From contig NZ_JACJPF010000066.1 of assembly GCF_014695915.1 (NCBI RefSeq), positions 1 through 64,000 on the forward strand: DNA of 64,000 nucleotides. Reading direction: 5' to 3'. The notes under the pieces are model-generated. The model worked only from the letters and a program-made list of their open reading frames with translations. It did not search any database and was not told the origin of the DNA. The position numbers and the translations under genes were made by a program. Shown here piece after piece: positions 7,850-15,358 of this stretch (positions within the stretch are counted from its first letter, which is position 1; each line of letters begins with the position of its first letter). The stretch comes from Trichocoleus sp. FACHB-40 (GTDB lineage Bacteria; Cyanobacteriota; Cyanobacteriia; Cyanobacteriales; FACHB-T130).

Positions 7850-8755
7850 CTAAAAGCCTAATTTTTCCAACACCGGACGAGTTGAGACAATGTGCCTATC
7901 TAAACCGAGTTGTTGCGGACTAATCCCCAACGCGAGGCAGATAAGCTGAGGTAGATGCAGCACTGGCAAACCCAAAGTTTTGCCGATTACCTTTTCCACT
8001 TCCGGTTGACGAGAATCTAAATTCAGGTGACACAATGGGCAAGGCGTTACCATACAATCGGCACCAGCGTCAAGTGCTTCTTGGATGTGCGAACCAGCCA
8101 TCTTAAAAGATTGCGTCGTCGCATAGCTGGAAAGAGGCCAGCCGCAGCATTGGGTGCGTCCTCGGTAATAAACTGGTGTCGCCCCCAGCGTCCGGAACAC
8201 ATTCTCCATTGATTCTGGTTCCAGCGGATCGTCGTAGGGTATATGAGTTTGGGCGCGTAGCAAGTAGCAACCATAAAATGCTGCACACTTCAACCCAGCA
8301 AGCTTGCGGCTAACCCGGTTTTGCAGTTCTTCTAGCCCGTAATCTGCTACTAACGCCCATAGTAGGTGTTTGACTTCGGTACTGCCCCGATAAGGGGAAC
8401 AGCCTTCTTTTTTCAATAAGCCATTAACCTGCTCAAAGTAGTTTGGGTTGGTTTGTTGGGATTCCTTCAAGCGTTCATCCACATGACCAATCACCCCTTG
8501 ACAAGTGCTGCAATGTGTGAGCAAGGGCAGATTCAGTTGCTCGGCTAGAGCAATATTGCGGGCGTTAACGGTATCTTCTAGTAGTTGGGAATCTTCTTTG
8601 AAGGTGCCAGAACCGCAACAGGAGGCTTTTTTCAGTTCAATCAGTTCAATTCCCAATGCTTGGGTGAGGGCTGCTGTAGATTGGTAAAGTTCCCGGCAAG
8701 CTCCTTGGGCAACGCAGCCGGGGAAGTAAGCATATCTAAGAGTTTGGGATGGCAT
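7850..8755 (-). CDS. HdrB-like CCG-domain protein (heterodisulfide reductase subunit B / succinate dehydrogenase-associated family)
   Basis: With the ATG at 8755 (MPSQTLRYAYFPGCVAQGAC) the protein has 301 residues, the usual size; an upstream GTG would add seven. It holds two cysteine-rich CCG modules. The first has FPGC, KKASCCGSGTF and LLTHCSTCQGV; the second has AAFYGCYLLR, GRTQCCGWPLSS and VTPCPLCHLNLD. In methanogen HdrB such repeats bind the unusual active-site iron-sulfur cluster. In cyanobacteria and sulfate reducers the same family is found as a membrane-associated partner of succinate or fumarate dehydrogenases (often called SdhC/SdhE-like). A role in electron transfer to quinone or thiol-disulfide chemistry is therefore inferred. 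No other dehydrogenase subunits are nearby. Confidence 0.8.
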   Translation of the reverse strand: MPSQTLRYAYFPGCVAQGACRELYQSTAALTQALGIELIELKKASCCGSGTFKEDSQLLEDTVNARNIALAEQLNLPLLTHCSTCQGVIGHVDERLKESQQTNPNYFEQVNGLLKKEGCSPYRGSTEVKHLLWALVADYGLEELQNRVSRKLAGLKCAAFYGCYLLRAQTHIPYDDPLEPESMENVFRTLGATPVYYRGRTQCCGWPLSSYATTQSFKMAGSHIQEALDAGADCMVTPCPLCHLNLDSRQPEVEKVIGKTLGLPVLHLPQLICLALGISPQQLGLDRHIVSTRPVLEKLGF

Positions 8756-8776
8756 AGCCTTGAGTGAAGAAAACAC

Positions 8777-9186
8777 GCGATCGCATGAGCGTAGCGTGGG
8801 GGAAACAAGCTGATATCTCTATCATCGCTCTTGAAGGGGGAATTATTAGGTCACGTTGCGAAGATAAACATAAAACCTTCTCGATGTGAGTTGGGCGTTT
8901 GTAGGTATACAGATGGGCTGGTATTGAATCCTATTGTGAGGATAGATACAGCTATTTTTTGATTGGGATGAGGCTGCCTTGAAATAACCGAACAGCCTAT
9001 TGTTCGCGCTTGCAGAATTTTAAAAAATAATGTATCGAAAGATACAGATTGACGTAATGTAGAACTCCGTCTGTAGAGAAAGCCAGCCGCCTCCTGCGGT
9101 AGAAGCTTGGTAAAACGACGGCATCTATTCTATTAAGAAGCCACTGCCCCGTAAACATTCCCAGCCATCAGCAAAAAACGACAAGG
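8777..9186. other. Spacer without a recognisable gene
   Basis: About 410 bases. There is one short palindrome, TGTATCGAAAGATACA, at about 9030-9046. No frame of convincing length, no RNA gene and no strong terminator is seen. Confidence 0.5.
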
Positions 9187-9477
9187 ATGCAACTCAAGCT
9201 TATCAATCAACAAGTTGTTGCCATCTTGGGAGTTTCTTGCAGTATCAGGCGCAAAACTGTTTAGCAATTTGCTAAACAGGGCGTCAACTTGGTAGTGGCT
9301 GCTTGTAGTCAGGTAGGGTTGAACCTTCGTGTAGACAAGATTCCTCGCATGGGCAGTAACGCGGTTCTAGTCGTTGCTGATGCAACCGTCTTTGAACAAG
9401 TCAAGGCAGTTAAAACAGTTGAAACTGCCAGCGAGGATCAGTCAACGCCAAAGGTGCTGTATTCAAATTCAATTTAG
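9187..9477 (+). pseudogene. Truncated short-chain dehydrogenase (SDR) with in-frame stop
   Basis: From the ATG at 9187 the frame reads MQLKLINQQVVAILGVSCSI, then RRKTV, a TAG at 9262-9264, and on as QFAKQGVNLVVAACSQVGLN, RMGSNAVLVVADATVFEQVK and a stop at 9477. This is the N-terminal Rossmann half of an SDR (normally QVVVVVGASSGIGRETA...FAKRGAKLVVAARSE...VVADV). The glycine motif GxxxGxG has decayed to GVSCSIR, a stop interrupts it at codon 26, and everything after the third beta strand, including the Ser-Tyr-Lys active site, is missing. It cannot encode an active enzyme. Confidence 0.7.
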
Positions 9478-9490
9478 CTGGTAGAAAAAT

Positions 9491-10417
9491 ATGACAATAG
9501 CGATCATTGTGCATGGTGGAGCAAAAACCATTTCAGAAGATAAGACAACAGCGAATACAGAAGGTTGTTTAGCTGCTGTCGAGGCAGGTTGGGCTGTGCT
9601 TGAACAAGGCGGTAATGCCAAAGACGCAGTTGAGGCTGCCATCCGAGTGCTGGAGAGCGATGCAACCTTCAATGCCAGTCTTGGTGCCACCCTCGACGTT
9701 GAAGGCCAAGTGTACCTGGATGCCGGGATGATGGAAAGTGACAAATTGCGGTGGGGAGGTGTGGCAGCAGTACAGCGAATCGCTCACCCCATTTCAGTGG
9801 CAAGGAAAATTTTAGACGAAAAGCCGTCGCTGCTTGTAGCAGAAGGCGCAGAACGCTTTGCTGCTGAGCATGGCTGCGAGATGTGCGAGCCAACAGATTT
9901 GATTAGTGATGAACAGCAGGAGGAATGGGAGCAGCAGAACACGCCGCACGATCGCCCTGCTACTGTCGGCTGTGTGGCGCTGGATATCAATGGTAACTTG
10001 GTTGCCGGAACCTCAACGGGAGGTCTTGAGAACCAACTACCAGGTCGTGTAGGGGATACCGCACTGGTGGGAGCTGGCTTGTACGCGAATAGTCAGGGAG
10101 CTTGCTCAACTACAGGCGATGGGGAGTCTATAATCCCGGTGGGTTTGGCTAGGACTGCTGTCGATCTATTGGCGGGTAATTCCCCTAGCTCGAATGGCTC
10201 CGCTACCCGTCATCCAGAGGAAGCAGCTCAGATGGCAATTGATAAGCTCAAGCAGCAGGTTTCTGGAGAAGCCGGATGTATTGTTTTAGATCCTCACGGA
10301 CAAATCGGTTGGGCGTACAATTCCCAAGACATGGCAGTTGGCTATAGAAGCTCAGAAATGGATCGGGCAGCAGTATTTACAAAGAAGGAAGACGAGCGTT
10401 TCGCTAAAAGCGCATAA
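9491..10417 (+). CDS. iaaA: Isoaspartyl peptidase / plant-type L-asparaginase (Ntn hydrolase)
   Basis: The 308-residue precursor has the family landmarks: HGGA near the N-terminus, FNASLGATLDVEGQVYLDAG, the autocleavage and nucleophile site P-A-Thr158-V-G (TVGCVALDINGNLVAGTSTGG) and the substrate-binding stretch GRVGDTALVGAGLYAN...STTGDGE. It should cleave itself before Thr158 into alpha and beta chains and hydrolyse beta-aspartyl dipeptides, for example those released from cyanophycin, and possibly asparagine. The usual NAG(K/R)G motif is NASLG here, so this is a divergent member. An ATP-grasp gene starts 54 bases downstream on the same strand, suggesting an operon and a shared beta-aspartyl or peptide substrate. 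The SDR relic ends 13 bases before its start. Confidence 0.85.
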   Translation: MTIAIIVHGGAKTISEDKTTANTEGCLAAVEAGWAVLEQGGNAKDAVEAAIRVLESDATFNASLGATLDVEGQVYLDAGMMESDKLRWGGVAAVQRIAHPISVARKILDEKPSLLVAEGAERFAAEHGCEMCEPTDLISDEQQEEWEQQNTPHDRPATVGCVALDINGNLVAGTSTGGLENQLPGRVGDTALVGAGLYANSQGACSTTGDGESIIPVGLARTAVDLLAGNSPSSNGSATRHPEEAAQMAIDKLKQQVSGEAGCIVLDPHGQIGWAYNSQDMAVGYRSSEMDRAAVFTKKEDERFAKSA

Positions 10418-10471
10418 TTGCTTTGACTGCTTCTGGTAAATAACGGTTTTGAGACCTCCAGGCATCTCCCT

Positions 10472-11743
10472 ATGAACCATCAATACAACTTCCAGTATTT
10501 CCAAGGAAGTTCTTTTTCTGAGCTATTTGCCCAAGACATAACAGATGCGGGGTATACGTTCATCTTGAATTACCCCGCGACTGCTAGTTGGGCAACTTAT
10601 CCCAACACGAAAAAATACTTCCTTCAAGACGGTAGTGATGAAGCCACCAAAACTGGCTATGACAAGATTGGTGAGAAGGAACCTTGGAAAAACCTGGCGG
10701 TTCTAGGGGATACCATTCCCGGCATTATTCTTAGTCCGCCGCCAGACCTGTTAATTGACTACTGGCGAGAGTGTTTTGGCTTTGGCTACAACAATTTGGA
10801 ACTGTTGGATCGGCAGGTTTATTTAGATGAACTCAATCAGAGCGATCGCTTCGAGCGAGTTATTACCTTATTCCCTTTCGATGGTTTACTTCCCCAGAAG
10901 CACGCTGTCGATCCAGATACTCACTACCGTCTCCTGAGCAAAGTGACGCTAGCCGATCTTGGGGTACCCTGTCCAAAGTATCAGAGCTACAATCTGCACA
11001 CCTGCAATCTTGATGAGATTAAGTTACCGGAGCAATTCCCCTACTTGATCAAAACATCTCACGGACTCTCAGGCGAAGGTACTTATATTATCAAAAGCGC
11101 CAGCGACCTGAACTACTCTTTGGAAGAAATCAGGAAATATCTGGCTATCAAGCTGGTGGATACCATCATCGTCTCGGAGTTCGTCAAAGATGAAGTACAA
11201 AACTACTGCGTGCAGTTTTACGTCAACAAGGTAGGAGACATCACGCTGATTGGTGTTACTCAGCAACTCGTCACCCCTGATGGCAAATATCTAGGGGGGC
11301 TAATTCACTACCGTACTGACATGAGCAAGTTCTATGAGATGATTGCTGCTGTCGGTCAGTATGCTCACCAGCAGGGATATTTCGGCGTTATTGGGTTCGA
11401 CGTGTTGGAAAATAAAGACGGCGAACTTTACGCGATCGATGCCAATTTTCGAGTTAATGGCTCAACGCCCCTCTGCTTGCAGCGTCATAGGCTGCTGGAA
11501 CTAGGGAAGGAAGTCGCTAAATATTCCAGTGACTACCGTATGGATGGAACCTTGGAGTCGATTTTAGTCAACCTAAAGCCAGAACTAGAGCGCCAGGACT
11601 TCACGATCCTGTCGGCTCTAGAGAAGGTTAAATATGGCAAAATCTACACAGAAATTTACGGAATCGTCACTGGAGAAACCCTTGAGGAGATGCAGAGCAT
11701 TGAGCATAGCCTGCATGATAAGGGATTGCAGTTGGTTAGCTAA
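10472..11743 (+). CDS. ATP-grasp ligase, PGM1-like, next to the isoaspartyl peptidase
   Basis: The 423-residue protein has an N-terminal pre-ATP-grasp part (about 1-150), then an ATP-grasp core: PYLIKTSHGLSGEGTYII as the flexible glycine loop, IIVSEFV as the adenine-binding strand and FGVIGFDVL...ELYAIDANFRVNGST as the metal-binding segment. In that segment Asp and Asn replace the more usual Glu and Asn. The DANFRVNGST ending recalls the VNLR-x-GG motif of PGM1-type peptide ligases, so ligation of a carboxylate to an amine with ATP is likely. Substrate is unknown. Pairing with iaaA suggests synthesis or turnover of an isopeptide. The stop codon lies directly before the end of a tnpB element, so transcription may run into it; the reading frame itself seems complete. 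Confidence 0.7.
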   Translation: MNHQYNFQYFQGSSFSELFAQDITDAGYTFILNYPATASWATYPNTKKYFLQDGSDEATKTGYDKIGEKEPWKNLAVLGDTIPGIILSPPPDLLIDYWRECFGFGYNNLELLDRQVYLDELNQSDRFERVITLFPFDGLLPQKHAVDPDTHYRLLSKVTLADLGVPCPKYQSYNLHTCNLDEIKLPEQFPYLIKTSHGLSGEGTYIIKSASDLNYSLEEIRKYLAIKLVDTIIVSEFVKDEVQNYCVQFYVNKVGDITLIGVTQQLVTPDGKYLGGLIHYRTDMSKFYEMIAAVGQYAHQQGYFGVIGFDVLENKDGELYAIDANFRVNGSTPLCLQRHRLLELGKEVAKYSSDYRMDGTLESILVNLKPELERQDFTILSALEKVKYGKIYTEIYGIVTGETLEEMQSIEHSLHDKGLQLVS

Positions 11744-11900
11744 GTGAATTACTGCGGGGACAAGCCCGCGCAGCTTCCCAAGCCCAAGGAGTAACCCCCT
11801 TGGTATCCCTGTCTCTCAACAGGCTCTTTGGGCGTAGATTCCGGCAATTCCTGCCGTATTTGTGGGTCTGAGAATATGAGAATGTTGGTCGCTGCATTGA
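11744..11900 (-). ncRNA. Candidate omega/reRNA at the tnpB right end
   Basis: In characterised elements the guide RNA spans the 3' end of tnpB and the right end, with the guide taken from flanking DNA. Here the corresponding strand folds a hairpin (CTGCGCGGG with CCCGCAG, 11752-11773) just before the border and another GC-rich pair (CCAAGGGGGTTACTCCTTGG, 11785-11804). The guide would be read from the ATP-grasp 3' end. The limits given are approximate. Confidence 0.35.
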
Positions 11901-12945
11901 TATCCCGGTCGTGGTGAGTGCCACATTCTGGACAAGCCCATTCTCTGATATCTAGCGTTAGAGTCTGGTGAATATATCCACACTTCGAGCAACGCTTAGA
12001 GCTTGGAAAGAATCTATCGAGTTGGCGAATCTCGCATCCGTAGAGTTTTCCTTTGTACTCCAACATCGTTAGAAATTGACCCCAACCTGCATCACTAATA
12101 GCTTGAGCCAGCTTGTGGTTTTTAACCATTCCCTTAATATACAAATCTTCCACAGCCACAACTTGGTTATTGCACGTTAACTGTAGAGAGAGTTTGTGTT
12201 GCATATCTAAGCGCTGGTTGGCTACTTTTTCATGGGATGCAGCCACAAGTAGCCGTTGTTTATTGCGGTTGTTTGACCCCTTGACTTTACGGGACAAAGA
12301 ACGCTGCAACCGCTTCAGGCGCTTTAATGAACGTTTGTAGAATCTAGGATTTGGATATTTCTCACCCTCACTGGTAATCAAAAACTCCTTTAGCCCTAAG
12401 TCAGCGCCAATCTTCCCACCATTGAGTGGAGCTTCCCTATGGTCATATTCAACCAAAATAGAGGCGTAATACTTACCCCCTGGAGTTTTGCTGATAGTGA
12501 CGCTACTTGGCGTTCCTTCCATTTCCCGATGTTGCACCATTTTAATCGGCTGCATCTTGGGAAGTTTTAGCATCCCATCAGGGGTAATACTCCAATGCTG
12601 TGGAATACGGAATGATTGGCGGTTGCGCTTTTTCTTGAATACTGGAAAGCTTCCTAGCTTCTTAAAAAAGCGTACAAAGGCTGACTCCAAATCTTTGAGT
12701 GACTGCTGTAGAGATTGACTATTAACGTCTGTAAGCCACGAAAACTGCTCGTCTTTCTTTAAAAGAGTTAGTAGCTTGGCTGTGTCGGTGTACTTAAGGT
12801 GTTTCTTAGATTCAGCATAAGCATCAATGATTAACCGCAAAAAATAGTTATACACAAAACGACTGCATCCAAAACACCTGGAGAGATATTGCTCTTGCTC
12901 AGGGGTGGGATACAGCCTCCATTTGTAACCTTTGTTTGCCATCAA
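11749..12945 (-). CDS. tnpB: TnpB, RNA-guided nuclease of the IS605/OrfB family
   Basis: The 398-residue protein has the N-terminal wedge and helix-turn-helix part (YKWRLYPTPEQEQYLSRCFG) and a RuvC-type nuclease with all three acidic residues: Asp182 (IGADLGLKEFLIT), Glu266 (VVAVEDLYIKGM) and Asp348 (HDRDINAATNI). The zinc-binding insert with Cys319, Cys322, Cys338 and Cys341 is intact. TnpB proteins of this group are known as programmable DNA nucleases guided by a transposon-end RNA (omega or reRNA), which favours retention of the element. Because the catalytic set is whole, activity is plausible. An ATG one codon downstream is an alternative start. The C-terminal residues GLSPQ are encoded inside the element's right end. 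Confidence 0.93.
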   Translation of the reverse strand: MMANKGYKWRLYPTPEQEQYLSRCFGCSRFVYNYFLRLIIDAYAESKKHLKYTDTAKLLTLLKKDEQFSWLTDVNSQSLQQSLKDLESAFVRFFKKLGSFPVFKKKRNRQSFRIPQHWSITPDGMLKLPKMQPIKMVQHREMEGTPSSVTISKTPGGKYYASILVEYDHREAPLNGGKIGADLGLKEFLITSEGEKYPNPRFYKRSLKRLKRLQRSLSRKVKGSNNRNKQRLLVAASHEKVANQRLDMQHKLSLQLTCNNQVVAVEDLYIKGMVKNHKLAQAISDAGWGQFLTMLEYKGKLYGCEIRQLDRFFPSSKRCSKCGYIHQTLTLDIREWACPECGTHHDRDINAATNILIFSDPQIRQELPESTPKEPVERQGYQGGYSLGLGSCAGLSPQ

Positions 12946-13042
12946 TCACTGCTTTTATCTATTTGTTTTATTTTAGATAAGCGCCGGAAGTTGGTCAATA
13001 CAACCAGGTTAATTTGGCAATCTCCGTATCTCCGATTGCCCT

Positions 13043-13082
13043 GCCTTTGATCTGCGTACCCTCGTGGTCGCGGATCAAAGGC
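13043..13082. repeat. Long GC-rich hairpin between tnpB and acpP
   Basis: GCCTTTGATCTGCGTACC (13043-13060) pairs with GGTCGCGGATCAAAGGC (13066-13082) over a five-base loop, with a T opposite G and one bulge. It lies in the 500-base spacer 12946-13447 and could be a left-end structure of the IS605 element or an independent repeat. The rest of the spacer holds a further GC-rich palindrome (CTTCCCCACTGGGGAGGGAG, about 13115-13133) and the leader of acpP; no other gene is seen. Confidence 0.5.
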
Positions 13083-13447
13083 GGAGCCGATAAAAATAAA
13101 AATTTTTCCCGATCTTCCCCACTGGGGAGGGAGTGAGCAGGCTGGGGGTTAAGTCTTGTATTTGAGTCCACAGACAACCGTTGTAGATTTCAGGATTGTT
13201 ATTAGTATTATTTAAATTTTATTCTCAGGCCATTGAGCTGAAAAGCTTTGTGGGCGGAGTTTTCAGGTTGTTATGGTAACTCAATATCCCTGTTTCCCAG
13301 TGTGATGATCCCCGACTCTGACTAAGTGCCACTTAGATAAGCGACTATCTATCGCTTTTGTTGTCCCTCTTTCAGATAAGATGAAAAAATGCTTAAAAAC
13401 CGTATCACCCTATATAGCAAGTTCTGGAGACTGGGTAGAGGATTAAT

Positions 13448-13699
13448 ATGAGCCAAGAGGAAATTTTTGCAAGAGTCAAGAAGATTGTGGCGGAACAACT
13501 AGAGGTTGAACCCGATCAAGTAGTGCCGCAAGCGAACTTTGCTAACGATCTGGGAGCGGATTCCCTGGATACGGTTGAACTCGTCATGGCCCTAGAAGAA
13601 GAGTTTGATATCGAAATTCCAGACGAAGCAGCTGAACAGATTGCCACTGTTCAAGCCGTTGTGGACTACATCAACAACAAAGTCACGGCTTCGGCATAA
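13448..13699 (+). CDS. acpP: Acyl carrier protein
   Basis: An 83-residue acidic helical protein with the phosphopantetheine attachment site Ser39 in [20 protein letters not shown]. Length and sequence are those of the fatty-acid synthase type II carrier, which shuttles growing acyl chains between the Fab enzymes in the cytoplasm. It lies directly upstream of fabF and then tktA, an order widely kept in cyanobacteria. A spacer of about 200 bases separates it from fabF, with a GC-rich fold (GGGGCGGGT ... ACTCGCCCC) that may act as a partial terminator. Confidence 0.97.
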   Translation: MSQEEIFARVKKIVAEQLEVEPDQVVPQANFANDLGADSLDTVELVMALEEEFDIEIPDEAAEQIATVQAVVDYINNKVTASA

Positions 13700-13905
13700 A
13701 TTCTAGTGTGCTGAGTGCTGTAGGGGCGGGTAAGACGAAAATTTCTTCTAACATTGGATTAACACAATGTGTACGCACTCGCCCCGACGCGAGGGCGATA
13801 GTTGAAAATAGTAAGTGATACTGAAGTTCTCAGTATTCTTAGCTCAGTCAGTTCTGTATAGTGTTTCCGCGTTCTGGGTGTAAAAACCCTTTTAGTATTG
13901 GCATC

Positions 13906-15156
13906 ATGACAAATTTTGAATGCAAGCGGGTTGTTGTAACAGGTCTCGGCGCGATTACACCGATTGGCAACAATTTGGCTGATTATTGGGCAGGGTTGTT
14001 GAGCGGTCGCAATGGAATAGCCCCAATAACCTTGTTCGATCCATCCAAGCACGATTGCCGCTTTGCTGGGGAGGTAAAAGGATTCGACCCCCACGAGTAC
14101 CTGGATCGTAAGGAAGCTAAGCGGATGGATCGATTTGCCCAGTTTGCGGTTAGTGCCAGCAAACAAGCGATCGCAGACGCTAAATTTGTCATCAACGATC
14201 TGAATGCAGAACAAGTGGGCATCATCATTGGTACGGGCATTGGCGGTATCAAGGTACTCGAAGACCAGCAAGAAGTCTACCTGAATCGCGGCCCGGATCG
14301 GTGTAGTGCGTTTATGATTCCCATGATGATCGCCAACATGGCAGCTGGGTTAACAGCAATTCACACGGGTGCTAAAGGGCCAAACAATTGCACGGTGACA
14401 GCTTGTGCCGCAGGTTCTAATGCGGTAGGAGATGCTTTTCGCTTGATTCAGCGAGGATATGCTCAGGCGATGATCTGCGGTGGGACAGAAGCGGCGGTAA
14501 CGCCTTTGTCGTTTGCTGGATTTTGTGCGTTGCGGGCGCTTTCAACGCGCAATGATGACCCGCAAAAAGCTTCTCGTCCGTTTGATCGCGATCGCGATGG
14601 TTTTGTCATGGGCGAAGGCTCTGGCATTCTCATTCTAGAAGAATTGGAACACGCCCTCAGTCGAGGAGCCAGAATTTATGCCGAAGTTGTCGGTTACGGC
14701 ATGACTTGCGATGCCTATCACATGACAGCACCAGTTCCCGGCGGCGAAGGTGCCTTCAGAGCTATGCAAATGGCTTTAAAGGATGCCTCCTTAACTCCCG
14801 ATCTGGTAAGCTACATCAACGCCCACGGCACCAGTACCCAGGCGAATGATGTCACAGAAACAGCCGCGATTAAAAAAGCTTTGGGCGAAAGTGCTTACAA
14901 AGTAGCAATTAGTTCTACCAAGTCCATGACTGGTCATCTTTTAGGCGGAAGCGGTGGTATTGAAGCAGTCGCTACGGTGATGGCAATTGCCAACGACCAA
15001 ATTCCACCCACAATCAACTTGGAAAATCCCGATGAGGGGTGCGATCTGGATTATGTCCCCCACACAAGTCGCTCTTCAAAAGTAGACGTAGCACTTTCAA
15101 ATTCTTTCGGATTTGGCGGTCACAACGTAACCTTAGCATTTAAAAAGTACGTCTAG
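13906..15156 (+). CDS. fabF: 3-oxoacyl-[acyl-carrier-protein] synthase II
   Basis: Starting at the ATG at 13906 (MTNFECKRVVVTGLGAITPI) the protein has 416 residues, the family norm; an in-frame GTG 15 codons upstream would add an unlikely leader. The catalytic triad is present: Cys167 (TVTACAAGSNA), the first His in YINAHGTSTQANDVTE and the second in KSMTGHLLGGSGG. The enzyme elongates acyl-ACP with malonyl-ACP and, in cyanobacteria, controls the C16 to C18 step. Its substrate carrier is encoded just upstream by acpP. Confidence 0.96.
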   Translation: MTNFECKRVVVTGLGAITPIGNNLADYWAGLLSGRNGIAPITLFDPSKHDCRFAGEVKGFDPHEYLDRKEAKRMDRFAQFAVSASKQAIADAKFVINDLNAEQVGIIIGTGIGGIKVLEDQQEVYLNRGPDRCSAFMIPMMIANMAAGLTAIHTGAKGPNNCTVTACAAGSNAVGDAFRLIQRGYAQAMICGGTEAAVTPLSFAGFCALRALSTRNDDPQKASRPFDRDRDGFVMGEGSGILILEELEHALSRGARIYAEVVGYGMTCDAYHMTAPVPGGEGAFRAMQMALKDASLTPDLVSYINAHGTSTQANDVTETAAIKKALGESAYKVAISSTKSMTGHLLGGSGGIEAVATVMAIANDQIPPTINLENPDEGCDLDYVPHTSRSSKVDVALSNSFGFGGHNVTLAFKKYV

Positions 15157-15183
15157 AGGCGATAAAAATATAAATAGGTCAGG

Positions 15184-15209
15184 TAAAGACTCAAACGTTT
15201 TGGTCTTTA
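15184..15209 (+). terminator. Weak stem-loop after fabF
   Basis: TAAAGAC (15184-15190) pairs with GTCTTTA (15203-15209) around a self-complementary AAACGTTT. Followed by TCTTTC rather than a full T run, so only a possible terminator. Confidence 0.35.
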
Positions 15210-15358
15210 TCTTTCATAATTTCGTCTTTTCCACAGCTTGCCCATAAGTCCTGCTAATGGGATGATAATCGGGTAATGGGTGCTTAGGGCGATCCCAGAG
15301 CATTCAATTTCCAGCTCATCCAAAAAGCGTGCTAACCCGTCGTTAAGTAGAATAAATC

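Larger units (their letters stand above)
11744..12990 (-). mobile_element. IS605/IS1341-type element carrying tnpB only
   Basis: The element has an intact tnpB on the minus strand and no tyrosine transposase tnpA. Its right end (RE) is well placed: the coding strand finishes CCCGCAGTAATTCAC, directly abutting the ATP-grasp stop codon at 11743, and carries the subterminal hairpin at 11752-11773. The left end lies upstream of the tnpB start, in the AT-rich stretch after 12945, and its exact position is uncertain. IS200/IS605 elements have no terminal inverted repeats and make no target duplication, so borders cannot be proved from one copy. Confidence 0.75.
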
